64,000 bases of DNA from Saururus chinensis (Eukaryota > Streptophyta > Magnoliopsida > Piperales > Saururaceae). The stretch lies in assembly GCA_035235625.1 (NCBI GenBank), contig CP141143.1:24535092-24599091 (forward strand), given 5' to 3'. A model generated the notes under the pieces. That model was not told where the DNA came from. It ran no database searches and saw nothing but the letters and a program-made list of their open reading frames with translations. Every line of letters starts with the position of its first letter. Position 1 is the first letter of the stretch. Of this stretch, positions 63,001-64,000 are shown in pieces. The position numbers and the translations under genes were made by a program.

Positions 63001-64000
63001 ACTTCATGGCAATTAAAGAAACATGAAGGCAACTACCCTACTCATGATTTAGAATCAGCAGCGGTGTTTTTGCACTGAAAATATGGAGACACTATCTATA
63101 TGGGAAAAAGTTTAAAGTTTTTACTGATCATCAAAATTTAAAGTATATAATTTCCTAAAGCGATCATAATATGAGGCAAAGACGGTGGATTGAGTATATT
63201 AAGGATTACGACTTTTCTATTAAGTATCACTCTGGAAAAGCCAATGTAGTAGTTGATGCCTTGAGATGTAAATTAGGAGGAATAGCCTTCATGCTTGTCA
63301 AGGAATGAAAACTGCTGGAGGAAACAATAAGTTTCCAACCTAAATTACAATCTGGAAATAGAAAATCTTTCATTGCCAACCTAGAGGTGAAATAGGTGCT
63401 AGTTGAACGTATTCTTGAGGGCCAGAAAGATAATGAAGAGGTACAAACCTTACTCGAAAGACCTGACTTTATCAAAGGCTCAAATGGAAGTATTCAATTA
63501 CGAGGATGATTGGTAATACCAGAAATACCTGAGCTAAAAGAAGACGTATTACATGAAGCAAATCGGTCTTAATATACCATCCACCCAAGAGGAACAAAAA
63601 TATATCAAGATTTAAAGAGGAGTTTTAGGGGGAATGAGATGAAGAAAGATACAAGGGAATATATTTCGAAATGTTTAACTTGTCAATAGGTTAAAGTCAA
63701 ACACCAAAAACCTTCAGGATATCTTCAAACAAAAGAAATTCCTGAGTGGAAATGGGAGCATATTACTATGGATTTTATTTCAGCACTACCTAGGACTACA
63801 CAAGACCATGAATCCATTTGGGTAATCATATATCAACTCACAAAGAATGCGTATTTTCTTCCATTAAGAAAGAAACAATCCCTAAGTTCTTTGGCAAAAT
63901 AATACGTATGGAATACCATTATTGATCATTTCAAATCGAGCTAGCCGATTTACTTCCAAATTCTAGCAAGGACTTCAAGAAGAATTAGTCATCAATCTTA

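Larger units (their letters stand above)
54685..64000 (+). mobile_element. Ty3/gypsy chromovirus, Tekay/Del type, broken, runs off window
   Basis: The 5' LTR is 54685-56165 (TGTAACAACC...GTGTTACA), followed at once by a primer-binding site like TTGGTATTGGAGCC (initiator Met tRNA). Coding parts in order: a 5' acidic stretch 56280-56592; gag about 60507-61300 with a zinc-knuckle-like end near 61365; protease about 61480-61720; reverse transcriptase about 61990-62520 ([19 protein letters not shown]); RNase H about 62850-63260; integrase zinc region from about 63540. The wording of RT fits Tekay/Del. It is a fossil with many breaks (of the order of ten) and a 3.5-kb solo LTR (56593-60088) inserted in its 5' coding part. 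Its 3' LTR, if kept, lies beyond the window. Confidence 0.92.

Overview
The window is nuclear DNA of a land plant, almost certainly a flowering plant. Both intact genes have many GT-AG introns and land-plant homologues. The spacers are AT-rich and full of plant transposons: Ty3/gypsy LTR elements primed by initiator-Met tRNA, a MuDR-type MULE, hAT elements with 8-bp target duplications, Stowaway MITEs and an L1-type LINE. The GC-rich first exon of TBCCD1 and the GC-rich last exon of the large minus-strand gene would suit a monocot or magnoliid, but I cannot name the species.

Layout. 1-7.1 kb: a MULE transposase (minus strand) hit twice by one long-LTR family, as a solo LTR at 1879-5342 and a second copy leaving the window at its left edge. 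7.2-7.8 kb: a B3-domain gene, probably a pseudogene. 8-19.2 kb: spacer with a 2.4-kb hAT, a hAT MITE with a perfect target duplication, a Stowaway, and a LINE fragment split by another hAT. 19.4-27.1 kb: the outstanding feature, an eight-exon gene for a predicted 2,320-residue protein. 28.5-39.5 kb: spacer with a nearly intact, pol-less, gag-bearing LTR element (32152-36916). 39.6-47.1 kb: TBCCD1, nine exons, with a promoter rich in GGCCCA boxes. 47.8-54.7 kb: a solo LTR, a truncated LTR-like relic and a dense palindromic block. 54.7 kb to the end: a decayed Ty3/gypsy chromovirus of Tekay/Del type carrying its own nested solo LTR.

The large minus-strand gene joins activities that are usually separate: an FAD/NAD(P) amine-oxidase-like oxidoreductase, a fatty-acyl-AMP ligase (FAAL), a phosphopantetheine carrier, two membrane plus left-handed beta-helix modules like the tail of bacterial poly-lysine-synthetase-type NRPSs, a catalase-like haem domain with its key residues present, and a third membrane/beta-helix module. 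All exon phases agree and no internal stop is seen. The natural inference is a membrane-bound acyl assembly line: FAAL activates a fatty acid, the carrier holds it, the redox domains oxidise it, and the helix modules transfer or scaffold it. The product is unknown. This is the best candidate for a little-described system here. TBCCD1 is an ordinary conserved gene, and the rest is a well-stratified transposon record.
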